DNA from: Ustulina deusta
Taxonomy: Eukaryota; Ascomycota; Sordariomycetes; Xylariales; Xylariaceae
Reading direction: 5' to 3'
NCBI GenBank assembly: GCA_023159155.1
Contig: JAJNNX010000021.1
Span: 739,417 to 803,416 of the forward strand
DNA length: 64,000 nucleotides
Shown here: positions 25,570-39,710 of the stretch, one piece after another
Layout of the letters: every line of letters starts with the position of its first letter
Position numbering within the stretch: position 1 is the stretch's first letter
Program-made: the position numbers and the translations under genes
Notes under the pieces: generated by a model
Database searches by the model: none
Seen by the model: the letters and a program-made list of their open reading frames with translations, nothing else
What the model was told of the DNA's origin: nothing

Positions 25570-27840
25570 TAATAATCCTAATTATAATAAAACTTTTAAA
25601 ATTTAAAAATTTAACAAAAAGAACTACTTTGTTATATTTAGTAATAATCCTTTTTATTTACTTGACTTAATTCCTGCCAATGCCCTGCTTATTTATCTTA
25701 CTACTTATTTTAGCAATAATTAAAATCTTAGCGCTAATACAAAACTTAAAATATAATACCTAACTATTTTTTAACGCTACTACAACTTTTATATAACTTT
25801 TAAGCCCTACAAATAGTCTTAGCCTAACCGCACTTTTATTAAAAAGTTTATAATTATCTTTTTTTAGCAAAAAAACAGTAGCCCGCCTATTTAGATTATC
25901 TGCTTTTTTATTAGCTATAGTTTTAATAAATATAATTAACTAATTAGAACATTTAATATAAATAACCTTAATAATATTTATTAATAACTTGCTGCAATAT
26001 TTTAAACTTTCTAAAAAAAGCTCTAATATAATTTTAATAATATTATTTTATAGTACTTAAACTAAACACTTATTAATATAAACTTTAATATAGTTTAATT
26101 CTTTTTTAATAAATTATTTTATATAAATGACTAAAAGATTATATAAAATATTATTAATATATTTATTAAGTAGTCCAGATTAATAATTATATTAGAATTT
26201 AAAAACTATAACTATTTATATATTTAATATAATTAAAAAAAAGTTTAGTAATTAAAAAAAACAACTTTTTTTATAAAAAAATATAAATATTATATTTAGG
26301 TTAATATATTTTTAATTACTTTAATAATACTAAAGTTAAAAAACCTAAGATTTAAAAAAAAAAAAAAAACTTAAAGTAGCAGCTAGTAGTAATTCTATAT
26401 ATAAAATAGCACACTATATTACATATAGCTTTAAAACAAATAATATATTTTTTTATTTATTTAATTACTTTTTAAAACTAAAATTATATAGTTTTAAAAA
26501 AGCTATAAAGTTTTAATAGTACAGTATATATATTGGTCTATATATAGACTATCTAGCCTATATAAGCTATTTGCTATATATATATATAAGCGGCTAACTT
26601 AAATTCTAAAGTGCTTCCGGTCTAAAATAGTTATATTTCCTATTTAGCCTATAGCACTTATAAATAGTTTTACTAACTATTTTATAACTATTATATAGTT
26701 TATTTAGTTTATTATAGTTCTAAATAAGTTAAAAAGTTTAATAATAAATCAAGTATAATATATAAAGCAATTTAATTATATATTTAGTTTAAGTTTTAAA
26801 ATATTTAAATTAATAAAAAATATATAACTAAATAAAAACTTAATATTATTAATTCTATATATATATATATATTTCTTTTTTATTTAAATAGTTTTTATTA
26901 AAAGAAATTATTTTTATTAGATCTATGAATTTATATATATATACTATTTTTATTTTTTATTTAGTTATAATATATAATATATTTAGTTATTTTTTTATTT
27001 TTAAAGTTACTTTTTTTGTTTCTTTTTAATTTAAACATTAACTAATCTAAATTAACCTATATAATAGTTATATACTATAACTATAATTTTTTACTAGTAA
27101 GTTATATAGCTTAAAAACTTATATTTTATATTAATTAATTTTAATAAATCACTTTTTATTACTACTTAAGCAAACATTTTTTTTAACTTTATAATAACTT
27201 ATAGTTAAAATCTTTAACTTTACTCCTTTTGTCTTTTTTGAATAGCTTATAAGTATAGCCGAACTATTTTCTTAAACTAGATTCTATAACCTTATAAAAA
27301 CTACTTCAGGTAATATAAAGCATATTAAATTTGCTAATATCTCTAACAACTCTATTATTTTTTATTTTACTAACGTTTTTAGCTATTAAAACAATAAAAT
27401 TAAATAAAAGCTAAAAAAGCTCTACTTTATTATTTTTTTAGTTTATTAAAACGTTTATATCTAAATTTATATAAATAATATTAAAATTAATAAAAATAGT
27501 GATTTTATATATATTTTTATTATAGGTTTTTATTATTAAAAAAGTAATATAGGTCTATAAGTCTAGCATATCTATTTATTTATTAGCTTTAAAATTAATA
27601 AACGTAATTTTTTTATTATTAACTTAAAGCTTAATAATATAAAAACTATCTAAAACAGTTTTAATAAAACTTTTTATATTTTTGTTTAAATAGTACAAAA
27701 TAGTACTGGACTTTTAATATAAAACTTTAACTAGACTTAAGATAGCTTTAACCTTAATATTTATTTTATTTTATTTAATAAAACTTATAAAAGAATTAGC
27801 TAGATAAACTAAACTTTTATAATATATTTTGTTTTGTTAA
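25570..27840 (+). pseudogene. Unidentified gene remnant (coding-like islands)
   Basis: Parts of this stretch have long plus-strand frames where stops fall mainly at likely Gln codons. One spans about 25,640-26,390, with LIPANALLIYLTTYF near 25,670. A second, in another frame, spans about 26,520-26,790, with VLPV and SYISYLAYSTYK. A third spans about 27,230-27,790. G and C are better retained than in flanking DNA. Frame changes could reflect introns or indels. I do not recognise the protein family. A purine tract AGTAGTAGAGGGG (about 27,936-27,948) downstream resembles a polypurine tract next to an LTR, so it may be a retroelement, but no matching LTR was found. Confidence 0.35.
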
Positions 27841-30800
27841 ATTAAAGTATTAAATAATATTTTATTATTATAAAAAATTAAAAGGACAACTTAGGAAATT
27901 TAAAAAAGCATATAAAGTTTATAAAAGTTAAAGTAGTAGAGGGGTATATTAGTAGTTAGTTATATATAGCTTTTTAAATAGCGTTAGTATTAACGAAATA
28001 AACTATTATTAATATGTAATATATATATTATAATAGAATACTTTTAATAATTATATTTTATTAATAGAATAGTAATATTGGTTATTTTTAATATTTTAAC
28101 TAATAATAATATAAAGCAGAGCTATTAATAATAATTACTAAAAATAACCTGCTTACTTATTTAATAGGCGGATAACTATATAAATTAATAAAATATATTT
28201 AATTTAATACTTTATAATATTTTAACTTAATTTATAATAATATATAAAATAATTATATTTTATTATTTATAAAAACTTATTTTTTTATTTTGAATATTTT
28301 TTTTAAAGTTATAACTATTTAGCTATAAGTTATTTATGCTTATTTACTTTTTTATATTTTTTATTATTTTTTAAAAATCCTATTGCTTTATTATTATTTT
28401 TGTTATTATAATAAGTATTATATTTTTTATTAGAACATTTTTTATTAATACTATTTTGGTCTAAAGTTATATTTTGTTTTATTAAATACTTGCTTAATTT
28501 AGGACTAATAATTTATTATTGTTTTTATAAGTATTACCTATTATTATTACAAACTTTTTAAATTTTTTTTTATTTATTTTTTTTATTATAATAAATATTA
28601 AAAAAAAAATAAGTTATTAAAACTAAAATTATTAAGTTATTTTTATTAGTATATATTAGCTAGCTATACCTAAGTTTATTTAATTTTATTATTTTTTGTT
28701 TAATAAGCGCAATAAGTATAAGCGCTTATTATAAAATTTTTATAATTATAATTTATAAATATTTAATACTGCTTTAATTTTTTTTATTAGTTAAAAAACT
28801 TTATAAAAGATCTAAAAACATATTACTAATAGCTTTAAAAAATTTTGCTAGCTTTTCTAGCTAATATTATAGCTTATTAATACTTATAATATTAATATTA
28901 AAAAAAGCTTTGTTTTATAAAATCTTATAATTAAATATATTAAATAATTATTATAAGTAGTTATATATAGTAATATTTGCTAGAATACCTTAAATACTTC
29001 TATAAATCTATATTTTTATACTAAACTAATAAATATATTTAGTAAAAATTGTTATAAATATATAATTATATATTATGCCTGCTATATTATAAATAATTTA
29101 TTTGATTTTTTGCTATTAATTAATTCAAATTAATCTACTAATTATTTATATAATTTAGTTTATATTAAAATTTAACTAAATAATAATATTTTTATTATAT
29201 ATAAAATATATATTAATACTAAAAGCAAAAAGGTCTATAATTAAAAATAAACTATTAATATTATTTTAGGTATTATTAAATTTAGTAATTATTATATTTT
29301 TTTTTATAATAGTATAATTAAAGCAAATATATTTAATTTTCTAACTTTATATTTTATAATAAAAAATAAAATCTTTAAATAAATAGATTATATTAATAAA
29401 CCAAACAAAAAAAACAAGCAATAAAAAAAAGCTATCTTTTTTTTTTTAGTATTATGCTAAAAAGGTAAATATAAAAAGTAAAATTAAAAAAAAAAATTAA
29501 AAAAAAAAGTTAGCTATATAAACTAACAGCTTTTAAAATTAAATAATTAAATAATTTATTATATAATATTAAATATTTAAAATTTTAATATAGTATTAAA
29601 AAAATAATAAAACTTACTATTATACTTAAAGCAATACAAATATAACTATAAATCTGTTCGGTAAGCCTAAGTTATTTTTATTTTATTTTTTTTTTTTAAT
29701 TTAAATTATTATATTATAAAAAATAAAAAACTTATAAATTAAAAACTAAAAATATTAAAAATAATTATATAACAAAAAATATTTATTATTATTTTTTAAT
29801 ACTTTAAATAACTACTTTGCTCCGCTATTAGCTATATTATATACTAGTATTACTATTTTTTCTGTTTTTATTATAGCTAAAGTAAACTTTTTTTAGATTT
29901 TCTAGCTGCTAAGCGGTTTAATACTGCAAACAATTTATACTTCCGGTATTTTTCCGCTTTTTTAGACTTTTTTTTTACTTTGCTTAAACTTTTTTTTCTT
30001 TTTTTACCCAGACTTTTTTTTATTTTACATTTTTTTTTATTTATTATTTAATTTTTTATATACTTTATATAAGCTAGCTATAATTTTATAAAGCTATAAA
30101 AAATTATATTTTAAAAATTTATAACTAATAAAAATAAATAATATAATATATTTATATTAATTTAACTAGTATTTTTTTTATTTCTAAGTCTTTTATATAG
30201 ATTTTTTTCCTTAAGCTTGTTTGTTTTCTAAAATAGGGCGTTTTTTAAAAAATAAAACTTTTATGCTTTATTATTTTATAGAATATTATATTATATTTAT
30301 AAATTTTTAAAAAACTATAAATTAATTATTTAAAAATGTACTATTAGGATTTTATTGCTTAGCTAGACAATTTTTTTGTTTAATAGCTTTAGTTTAATAT
30401 ATATTTTTTGTTATATATTAATAAGTTTTAACAAAAAGCAAATAAATATATAACAAATAATAAAATTATTTAAACTAAACTTATTTATAGTTTAGTTAAA
30501 ATTATAAAAGTTCAAAAGTTATACTAAACAGCTTTATTTATATATTTGCTTTATTGCTTTATAATATTTATTTTTATTATATATAATAAGCAGCGGGCTA
30601 TTTATTAATTTTTTATTTTTAATAATATATATTTTTTTTTTATAATTGCTACTATATAAAAGTTTTCTTACCTGGGCAGCAATTAATATTATAAAATTTT
30701 TAGATCTTTTTTATATTTAAGCTATATAAAAAATAAGTAAGAAAAAATATTCTTTAGTTTATTAAATATTAAAGTTATTATTATTACTAAAAAATAATCC

Positions 30801-33640
30801 TGGTTAAGGTACTTAATAGCTTTATATATTGCTATATTATAGTTTTTTAAAAAATATACTTTATTATAGATTATAATATTAAACCGCTGTTTCAATTTAG
30901 AACTAAAGATATAATAGGGCTGCTTTTTTTGCTTTTTTTTCTTTATTTTTGCTTGTTCTTTTGTATTGGCTAATTGTTTTACTTTTTTATATTTTTAGTT
31001 ATATAGTATTAGCTTATTACCTTTATTTAAATAAGCTTAAAAAACTAAATTATTAATTATTAACTTTTTTTTAGATAGATTTTGTTTGTTATTATTACTA
31101 TTATTATTAATATATTTGCTATTACTTTTATTATTATTATTATTGTTATATTTGTTATTATTTTTATTATTATTTTAATTGTTATTTTTTATATTTTTGT
31201 TTTTATTTTATATATTTTAGCTTATCTAAAACTTGTTGGACTTTTTAAAAATAGAATTTATATTATTATATATTTGCTTTATTTTAATATTTTTTTATAT
31301 AAGGTTAAACTTTAATAATTATTATATAGTTATTTATTAGCTATTATTAATATAAAGAGCTAAATAAACATAATTTTTATAAAACATTATATTTTTTTAT
31401 TATTTAAAAAGTTTTATTATTTTAGAAGTTATTCTAGTTATTCTATATTTAAAAATATAATAACTCAAAATATATATAATTTTAGTAATTTAGTTATATA
31501 TTAGTAATATCTAAATATAGTAGCTTAATTAAAATATAATTTAAAATTATATAGTTTTAGATCCTAAATTATAATTACTATTTTTTTTAAAAATAAAATA
31601 ATAATAAATAAAAAATAGACTATAACTATTTATATAATAGTTATATATATTTAGCTTATTAATAATAGCTAACTATTTATTTTTGCTTATAAAGTTAGAC
31701 TTGGTAGCTATATACTTTTTAAAGTTAGATGTTTAGCTATAATAAATCTTAAGTATTAAAAACTGCAAAAACTTTAATATATATTCTAAAAATATTAATA
31801 ATATAAAGTTTATAAAACATAAAATAAAACTTAAATAAAACTATTAATATAAATTTATATTAAGCATATTTTTTTTATTTTACTTTTTATAAATTTATTA
31901 ATTAGCTTTATTAATTTAATAGATAGTACTAAGCTTTATTAGTGTTTTGCCAATTCTATATATGCTAGCTAAAAAAGCGCTAAATAAAAAGATTAATATT
32001 TTAATAATTAAATCTGTAATATTTAGTAAAAAAAAAAAAAAATATTTAATTTATTATTCTAAAAACTTTTACTAATTAAAATATATACTAACAAATTAAT
32101 ATAGCTAAAAGGTTATAGATTTTAGGTTCTTTTCATTAATTTTTAAATTTTTAAATTTTTATTCTATAATCTTTTTTATTTTTTTAACTATTATATTTGT
32201 GCTATTACTAGCACTAGAACTTTAATTAATTTTATAAATATAATTCTTTTAATAATTTTTTTTTTTTTATATAATTATATTATTAGCTTTTTAGGTATTA
32301 ATATTTAATATGTTTAATAAATATACCTAGCGGACTCCGCATTTTCTTTTTTTAAGCTTTTTAATAGTTAGAGCTTTTTGTTTATTAGCTATATTAATAA
32401 AATTAATAAGTTTTTTTTATATTTCTAGATTATTTAGCTAACTTTTATAATTATTTTTGCTTATATTGCTAGTTCGAAGCTATTTATATATTTAAATTAA
32501 CAACTTTTATATTTTAAATAAATCTAATATTATATAATTTTAAAAGCTTTTTATTTATATAGTTAATTTAATTTTTAAATAAGTTTAATAAGAACTTTTT
32601 TGCTTATTTATAAAAAATAGCATTTTTTTGCTTATAATATTCTAATTTATATTATAATATTAATAAATCTTAAATTTTTTAATTATTTTTTTATATTATT
32701 ATTTAAATATTTTAAACTTTTTAGTATAAAACTATTTAAAAAAGCCTAATTTTTAAAGCTGCTTAGCTTTAGTAATAATTTCTAGCTTATATTTAGCTTT
32801 AAACTATATATTAAAAGTTTTAATAATATTTATTAATTTTTTGGTTATAGTTTTTATTTATATTAAAGTTTATGTTTTACTAGTTCTAGGTACTACTATT
32901 AAACTATATATTTTTATTACTTATTAAAAAAAGTAGACTTTTTAAGTTTGATAGCTGCAATAAATATTCTTTATATTATAACCTTAGATATAGGAAATAA
33001 AACAATTTTTAATATTTGGAATATTTTTCTTAGTTTTAATAAATAATATTAGTTTTTTTTTAAAGTTTAAAAAACTGCAATAATTTTAGTAAAATAGCAA
33101 ACTATACTACACTATTTGGCTTTAATAAAAAAAAAAAAGTTAAAAAATAAATTATTTTTTATTATTTTATTAAACTATTTATTATAAATAAAATTATAAA
33201 TTTGCTAGACTTTTTTTATAAATCTAATAATAAAAAAATTAAATTTAAATAGGTTTTTTATATTTTATTATTTTAAATATTTTTGCAAATATTTTTTTAT
33301 TTATTTAAAGATATTAGTAGCTATAAATTATAAAGAACTTATATTAATATACTAAATAAGAAAACAAATTAAAAAAAAACTATAAAAAGATTATTATAAC
33401 TTATATTATTAATTTAATAAATAAAATTATTTGTTTTTTTACTATTACTAAACCTAATATATATAAACTAAATATTAAAAGTATTATTAATTTTAGGTAT
33501 TACTAGCTACATAAAAAAAAAACTATTGCTATTATATATTTTAGCTTATTATTTTTTAATAGATTTAATTTTATTAATAAAAATATTAGTAAAATATTTA
33601 ATAAATTTTAGTAAAAAAAATAGTAAGATAAAATATTAAA
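27841..33640. other. Unresolved AT-rich decayed DNA with weak coding traces
   Basis: Mostly featureless. The minus strand at about 29,880-30,020 gives a Lys/Ser-rich frame (KKSLGKKRKK, then KYRKYKLFAVLNRLAARKSK) with retained CpG, and another weak minus-strand frame runs around 30,560-31,000. The plus-strand frame at 31,082-31,315 is a TTATTA microsatellite translation and not a gene. No family was identified. Confidence 0.5.
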
Positions 33641-33660
33641 ATAGTTGAATTAATTTTTAA

Positions 33661-33915
33661 TACGAGTTAAAAACTTTTTCGAAAGGCAGGTCCTTAAAGT
33701 AGAGGCTTCTATTAGTAGTATAACTTAAGCTTTTGGCCTGCCTTATAAAAGGCGCTATTATAGTAATTATAATTATGATTATAATTATGATTATGATTGT
33801 AATTATGATTATGATCGTAATTGTGATTTTGTTATATAAGATTTGGCAGGGTAGTATAGCGGGGCAGCGGGGTAGTAGGGTGGTAGGGTACCTAGGTAAG
33901 GTGGAGGGTTACTAG
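33661..33915. other. GC-retaining island with microsatellite and G-rich tract
   Basis: Contains an 8-bp inverted repeat (AAGGCAGG 33,683-33,690 / CCTGCCTT 33,737-33,744), an imperfect 6-bp microsatellite of ATTATG/ATTATA/ATTGTA units (about 33,757-33,830), and a G-rich tract. The plus-strand frame 33,733-33,915 simply translates these repeats and is not a supported gene. Confidence 0.7.
33845..33888 (+). other. Potential G-quadruplex tract
   Basis: Runs of G in order: GGCAGGG, GGGG, GGGG, GGG, GGG with 4-5-nt spacers (GGGGCAGCGGGG at 33,861-33,872, then TAGTAGGGTGGTAGGG). This satisfies a four-run G-quadruplex pattern. It is the most G-rich stretch in a region otherwise nearly lacking G. Confidence 0.6.
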
Positions 33916-34773
33916 GTTATTATTTTAAATAATATAATCAGACCATTTTTTTTATTAATTAATAAAGTTAACCTATAACAAATTCCTTATTATATAATTT
34001 TAGTTGTTTTATTATATATTTAAGCACTTCTAAAAATAGCGCGCTATATACTTTTTTTAATTCTTACCTAGCTTACTAAAAGCTTTTTATTTAGCTTAAT
34101 TTTTATAGCAACTTTTTTAATAATTATTTTTTTTTTTATTAATTAATATAAATATTATATTTTATAAAACTATTAATTAAAACCTAAATTTATTATCTTT
34201 TTATAATTTTATCTAATTTTTTATATTATTTTAAATATTTAATTTTAAATATTTAATTTTTAATATTTTATTTATTTTTAAAGCATAAATAATTGTTTTG
34301 CTTTATATTTAAAATAATAACAACTTTAATTTTTTTGTTTATAAAAATACAAACTTTGCTTAAAGTATAGATTATAAAATTAGAATTCGCTGTTTATTTT
34401 AGCTTTTTTTATTAAAATTTTTAACTTTATTAAATTTTTATTTTTAAGCTATTGCAAACTGCTATATTTTTAGCCATTTTTTAGTTATTTTATTATTATT
34501 TGAAAATATTAATATTTTATAAAAAATTATATAATATAAAGCGGTTAAAAAAGTATAAACTTTATTCCGAAATTTTATATTAAAACTTTTAATATACTAG
34601 TTGTTTAAATAATTAGAATAATTATTATTAAAAAAATATAGTTATTAAATTTAATGTTTTTAAAAATCTTTTAGTAAAGCTTATATAAAATTTTATTATA
34701 TAATTAATAATACTATATTAATTTATTATTTTTAGCAGTTTTATAATTAGTTATTTTTTAGGATTAATATAAA
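33916..34773. other. Unresolved AT-rich DNA
   Basis: No recognisable feature. Confidence 0.55.
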
Positions 34774-34923
34774 AGTTTGGATTTGGGAGGCTTAGCTGAA
34801 TTAAAGGGCTTGGGAAGCTTGGCTAGTTTAGCTAACTTGGGTGGCTTAGATAACTTGGGTAGCTTCGGAGCTTTAGATAATTTAAGTGGTTTAGAAAACT
34901 TTTATATTTGTAACCTGGTATAG
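34774..34923 (+). repeat. 9-bp coding-like minisatellite (Leu/Gly-rich)
   Basis: About 13 consecutive 9-bp units of the form NNY TTR GNN. The plus frame is open from 34,774 to a TAG at 34,921 and reads GGLAELKGLGSLASLANLGG, followed by LDNLGSFGALDNLSGLENF. Leu or Phe occurs every third residue, with Gly, Ser, Asn or Asp between. Codons retain G and C. It could be a fragment of a repetitive protein gene; no ATG, and flanks are decayed. Confidence 0.6.
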
Positions 34924-35694
34924 AAAGGTTAATTATATAGCTAATGTTTAAGCTTAAACAATAAAGTTTTAGAAATATTTAGCTTATATATAAGATCTAT
35001 ATTTTTAAATAGCTTTAGAACTAAAGTTTTAATAAAAAATATATTAATTATTAACTTTAGTACTGCTTTTTTTTTTTTAAGTAAAAATAAAGCATATTAT
35101 AAATATAGCTATAGCTAATTATAAGTTAGGCATTATATAAGTTCAGATTATATAATATAAAATTAGTTTTAAAAAAAGTTTAAAAATTATATAATATAAA
35201 ATTAACTAAAAATAAGTTAAAGTTTTAAAATTTTAATAATATTTTTTACTAAAAAATATAGTTTGTTATATATATATAGATTAAATTATTAAATAAATAA
35301 AGCTTTTATGTACTAAAAAAAAAGTTTATTGGTTTTAAGAATAATTTTTCTAAATAATATGAACTAGAAACAAAAATAATAACTCTTATATTAAAGTTTA
35401 ACTATTATTAAAAAAAAAAAAAAAAAATTAAGTTATAAGTTATTAATTTTAAGCTATAATAAAATAATAGAAATTTTTAGATTATTGTAATATTATATTT
35501 AATTTATTTATAACTTATTAAAAAACAAATAAATTATTAATTAATATACCTAAATATAGTTTAAATATAATAAAAATAAATTATAATAAATTAAAATATT
35601 ATATTAAATTTAATTAAAAATAATAATAGAAATTAATTCTATATAATAATTATAATATTTAATATAAAGAAATAAATAAAAAATTTATTTAATA
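34924..35694. other. Unresolved AT-rich DNA
   Basis: No recognisable feature apart from A-rich runs. Confidence 0.55.
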
Positions 35695-35979
35695 TATAAT
35701 AGAAGCTTGCTTTATATAGAAGCTTGTTTTCTATTTTTTTAATATATTTTTATATATAAATTCTTTAATAAAATATTTAGTTTACTTTGTTGAACTTTTT
35801 TAAGTTAGTAGCTATAATAAAATAAAATATATAATTAGATTTAAAATTAAATTATAAATGAAAAAATAATTCTTTTTAATTTTATAGCTATTTTATTTAT
35901 AGCGTTATAATAAACTATACTAAAATAATCCCTGTAATTTTTTATTTAATTATAAACCTAAATATATATTTTATTTTAG

Positions 35980-36116
35980 TATAGCTATAAATATATTTGT
36001 TATATTTATAAGTAGATAGATATCTTTATAATTTTATATTTAAAAAAATAAAAAATATTTATTTATACTTTATATAATAATGATTATTTTTAATAAATAA
36101 CTAAATTGCTATAACA
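35980..36116 (+). repeat. Element A 5' LTR
   Basis: Starts TATAGCTATAAATATATTTG and ends GCTATAACA. Direct match to 43,740-43,874, and to 11,302-11,402 in reverse. Confidence 0.78.
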
Positions 36117-39100
36117 AGTAATGCTTACTTACTACTTTAAACCTTTAATTTTTATGTTATAAAAAGCATATATATTTAAACTTATTAAATTATTTATTAT
36201 TAATAAAATTTTAATAAAGTTATATTTTAAAAAAATTAAAGTAGTAATATTAAAGTTAAACTTAACTATAATACTTTTATATTTAATTTAATATAAATAA
36301 AATTAATAAGTTGTTATATTTTAATTATTAACCGAAGTTTAAATAATTATTATAATTAAACTTAGTAACTAAATAATTATGTTTTGATTTTTAACTTTTT
36401 ATTAGTCTAAGCTTTAAGAATTATATAGTAATATAAAATAAAATAAAATATAAAATATTTTAGTTTTGCTTTAAAAATAATTATTATTATTTATTATACT
36501 ATAAAAAATATATATATATATATTAATTTTATAACTAGATATTAGAACTAATACAAAAAATAAGACTTTAAATAAATTATAATATAATAATATAGTTATA
36601 AAAAAAACAAATTAAATATTAAAATAAAACTAATATATATAATATTACTTATTTTAATTTAAATTAATAAATTTATAACTTTTTTTTTAATAATTTTAAT
36701 AATTAAAATATAAAATATAAAAATAATATATATAAAAATACTTTTATTAAAATTATTTAACTAGATTAAGATTAAAAAACTTTTAATATTTTTAATTGTT
36801 TTTTTAATAAAAATAAAAAACTAGATTTTATAAAATAATAGTTAAATAATATTTTTAATAATATTTATATTAAAATTATAAAAATCTTTTATAAAGCTAT
36901 AGTTAATAAAAAACTAAATAATTATTTTTATAAGCAGAAATTTTAGATTTTAAAAAGCTATATTTACTAATAATTAAATATTAAAAAAAACTAATTTATT
37001 AAAAAGAACTAATAATTATATTAATAAAAAAGTCTAAATCTATTTGATAAAATAAAAAAACTATTATTATAAATTAAAACTTAATAAATATAATTAATAT
37101 TAATTTATAAATAACTAAAACATTTTATAATATAACCTAATTTATTATTATTATTTAATAATGCTTAAATATAACTTAAAAATAAAATTTTACTATGGTA
37201 AAATAGCTATTTATAATAATTTATATAGGTTTTTTAATAATAAAACTATTAGAAATTAAATATTTTTAGCTTAATATATTAAAAAAATCTAATAAAGATT
37301 ATATAACTTTTTATAAAAATAAAAATATTAATTAATTAAATATTTATTTTTAGGTTTAATGTTTTAAAAAATAAAATAATATAAAAAATATATTATAATA
37401 ATAGTTGTAATAATTATTTAAAAAGAATATAGTAAAATATAAAATAATTTTATTAGTATTTATAAAAGCTTTAATTAAAAAATAAAATATTTAACTAAAT
37501 ATAGCAAATATTTAGTTTTTTATTTACAAATATATAATAAAAAATATTATAGAAAAAAACTTTTAAATATAGCAAAGCTTAAAAAGATATTAAAATTTAT
37601 AATTATTAATATAATTATAGAATTTATTACTACTTAAGCTATAAAAGCTTGTATTAAAACTAGTAATAAAATAAGTTATTAATAAATATTTAAAAAAGAA
37701 AACTAAAAAAAATAACTAGCGCTAACTAAAGAAATAATAGTAATAATATTTAAACTTAATATTATATTTAAAATAGCAAAAAAAAAAAAAACTTAATACT
37801 AATTAGTTCTAGCAAAACTAGCTAAACTATAAAAATAATAACACTTTATAATAATAAAACTTTAATTAAAAATGTTAAAATTTTAAAATGTTTTATTATA
37901 ACTAGGATTAATTATAGTAAATTAGATTATTATTACTAAGTTATAAAAAATAAAATAATTAAAACAACTAAAAATAAAATAATAATTGTTTTAGAATATA
38001 GTAATAAAATAACTAATATAATATTAAGTTTAATAACTAGAACAAAAAAAATAATAAAAATAATAAATATATTATTAATGTTTTAAGTAGTAAAAATTAA
38101 ATATAAATAAATTATAAAATTATTATAGTAAAGAAATTATTTAAGATATAAATCTTAATATTAATAATAAAACTAAAAACCTAACTATAAAAAAATATAT
38201 ATATTTTAGTAAAAAAAAAATTAATAATTAATAAAATAAATAGTTACTAAATATATATTAAGAAATCTAAATATAATATTAAAAACTTATATAAAGTATA
38301 AAAATATATTTTATTTAATAAAAATAAGCTAAACTAAACAAAAAAAACATTAAATAAGTAAACTTTATATTAATAATACTAATTATACTAAAATTGATTA
38401 AATAAAAAATTAATATTTAAGTAAAATAAATTATTAAAATAAACTTAAAATTATTATTTAAAAAAAAAAAAGATTATATATTTTTAAATTTTTATTTAAA
38501 ATAATATTAAAAGCTTTAAAATTAAAGTTTGCTTAAATATAAAATATTTTAATATATTAATAAATAAAAGGTTTATTAAGAATTTTAATATATATATTGA
38601 AAATATATATAAAAAAAATGTAATATTTAGATATTGTATAATAATAATAAACATAATTAAAAATTAAAAATTAAAAATACTAATTAAAACAAAATTTATA
38701 TTAAAATATAAAATCAAAATTAATTTTATAAAAAAAACATATATTTTTAAATTAATGTTAGGAGTTAAAGTATAAAATAAAATAAAAACTAAGCTATTTT
38801 TAATACTACTAATTTAAAAAGTATTAATAATATATATAATAGTTATACCTGCTATAATAATAATATTTATAAATATAAGGTTTATTAACCTATTAATATT
38901 TATTAATAAAAAAAATAAAATAGCAAGGCTATACTACTTTAAAAAGAAACAAAGCATAGCTTAAAATATAACGCTAAATAAATATTTATTCAAAAAAATT
39001 ATAGTTTATAACCTATATATCTAGCCGATTATAATATAAAAAAATAAAATTATTTAAGTTATTAATTAAACAAATATTATAAACTATTAAAAAAACAATA

Positions 39101-39240
39101 CAACCAAGAAAAAACTAAACTAAAATAGTAGTATACCTAAATAATAAAAAAGCTTAAAAAACATATATATTTTTTATAAAAAAAAATCAATTATATTAGT
39201 TATAAAAATAAACATACAATTTTATAAAATAATTAAATTA
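36117..39240 (+). pseudogene. Element A presumed gag/protease region
   Basis: Plus strand is A-rich, as retroelement coding strands often are, but no zinc knuckle or protease triad could be read. The assignment rests only on position between the 5' LTR and reverse transcriptase. The stretch near 38,930-39,180 retains more G and C and gives YLADYNIKK and KLLKKQYNQEKTK in one frame. Confidence 0.4.
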
Positions 39241-39249
39241 ATAGTCAAA

Positions 39250-39710
39250 ATAGTTATAATAATAAATAAAATATTATAAATAAAAAAATCTATAAACTGC
39301 TTAATAAATATAACATTCTTTATAATAAAAACATTATATTTATAGTAAATAATTAAAAAATATAAATAGATCTAATAAATAGATAATAAAATTAGCTTAA
39401 AACTATTAAAATATATTTATTAAATATTAAAAATTATAAGTTCTTTAATACTAAATATAATAAAATAATTATTATTAGCTCTTAAAACTTTAAAAAAATA
39501 AACGTAGTATTAATATTTATATAAAAATTTATAACCTACATATTTTTTAAACACTATATTTATATATAAGTTTATATTCATAATATAATTATTTTTAGTA
39601 ATAATTTTAATATTTATATAAACTATATAAAAATAATAATTATTATTATTAATAAAGCAAAAGTTTAGATTAACTTTTTAAAATCTTTTATTGTTTTTTT
39701 AATAGTATAA
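39250..39710 (+). pseudogene. Element A reverse transcriptase remnant
   Basis: The plus frame around 39,480-39,680 shows the end of the Gypsy RT palm. A KFITYIFFKHYIYI segment corresponds to the family's FINDVLxxYLD-type helix. It is followed by VYIHNIIIFSNNF (39,570-39,608), which is the VYxDDIxxFS box with both Asp changed (to His and Asn). Then comes INYIKIIIIINKAKV, matching the HxxHVxxVxxxLxxAxL helix. Three landmarks in the right order and spacing make the call firm. The protein is catalytically dead. Confidence 0.8.

Noticed and set aside
31082..31315. 77-codon plus-strand ORF rich in Ile/Phe
   Set aside because: Translation of a TTATTA/ATTATT microsatellite-like run; no start context or domain.
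33733..33915. 60-codon plus-strand ORF
   Set aside because: Reads through the ATTATG microsatellite and the G-rich tract; no coding signal beyond repeats.
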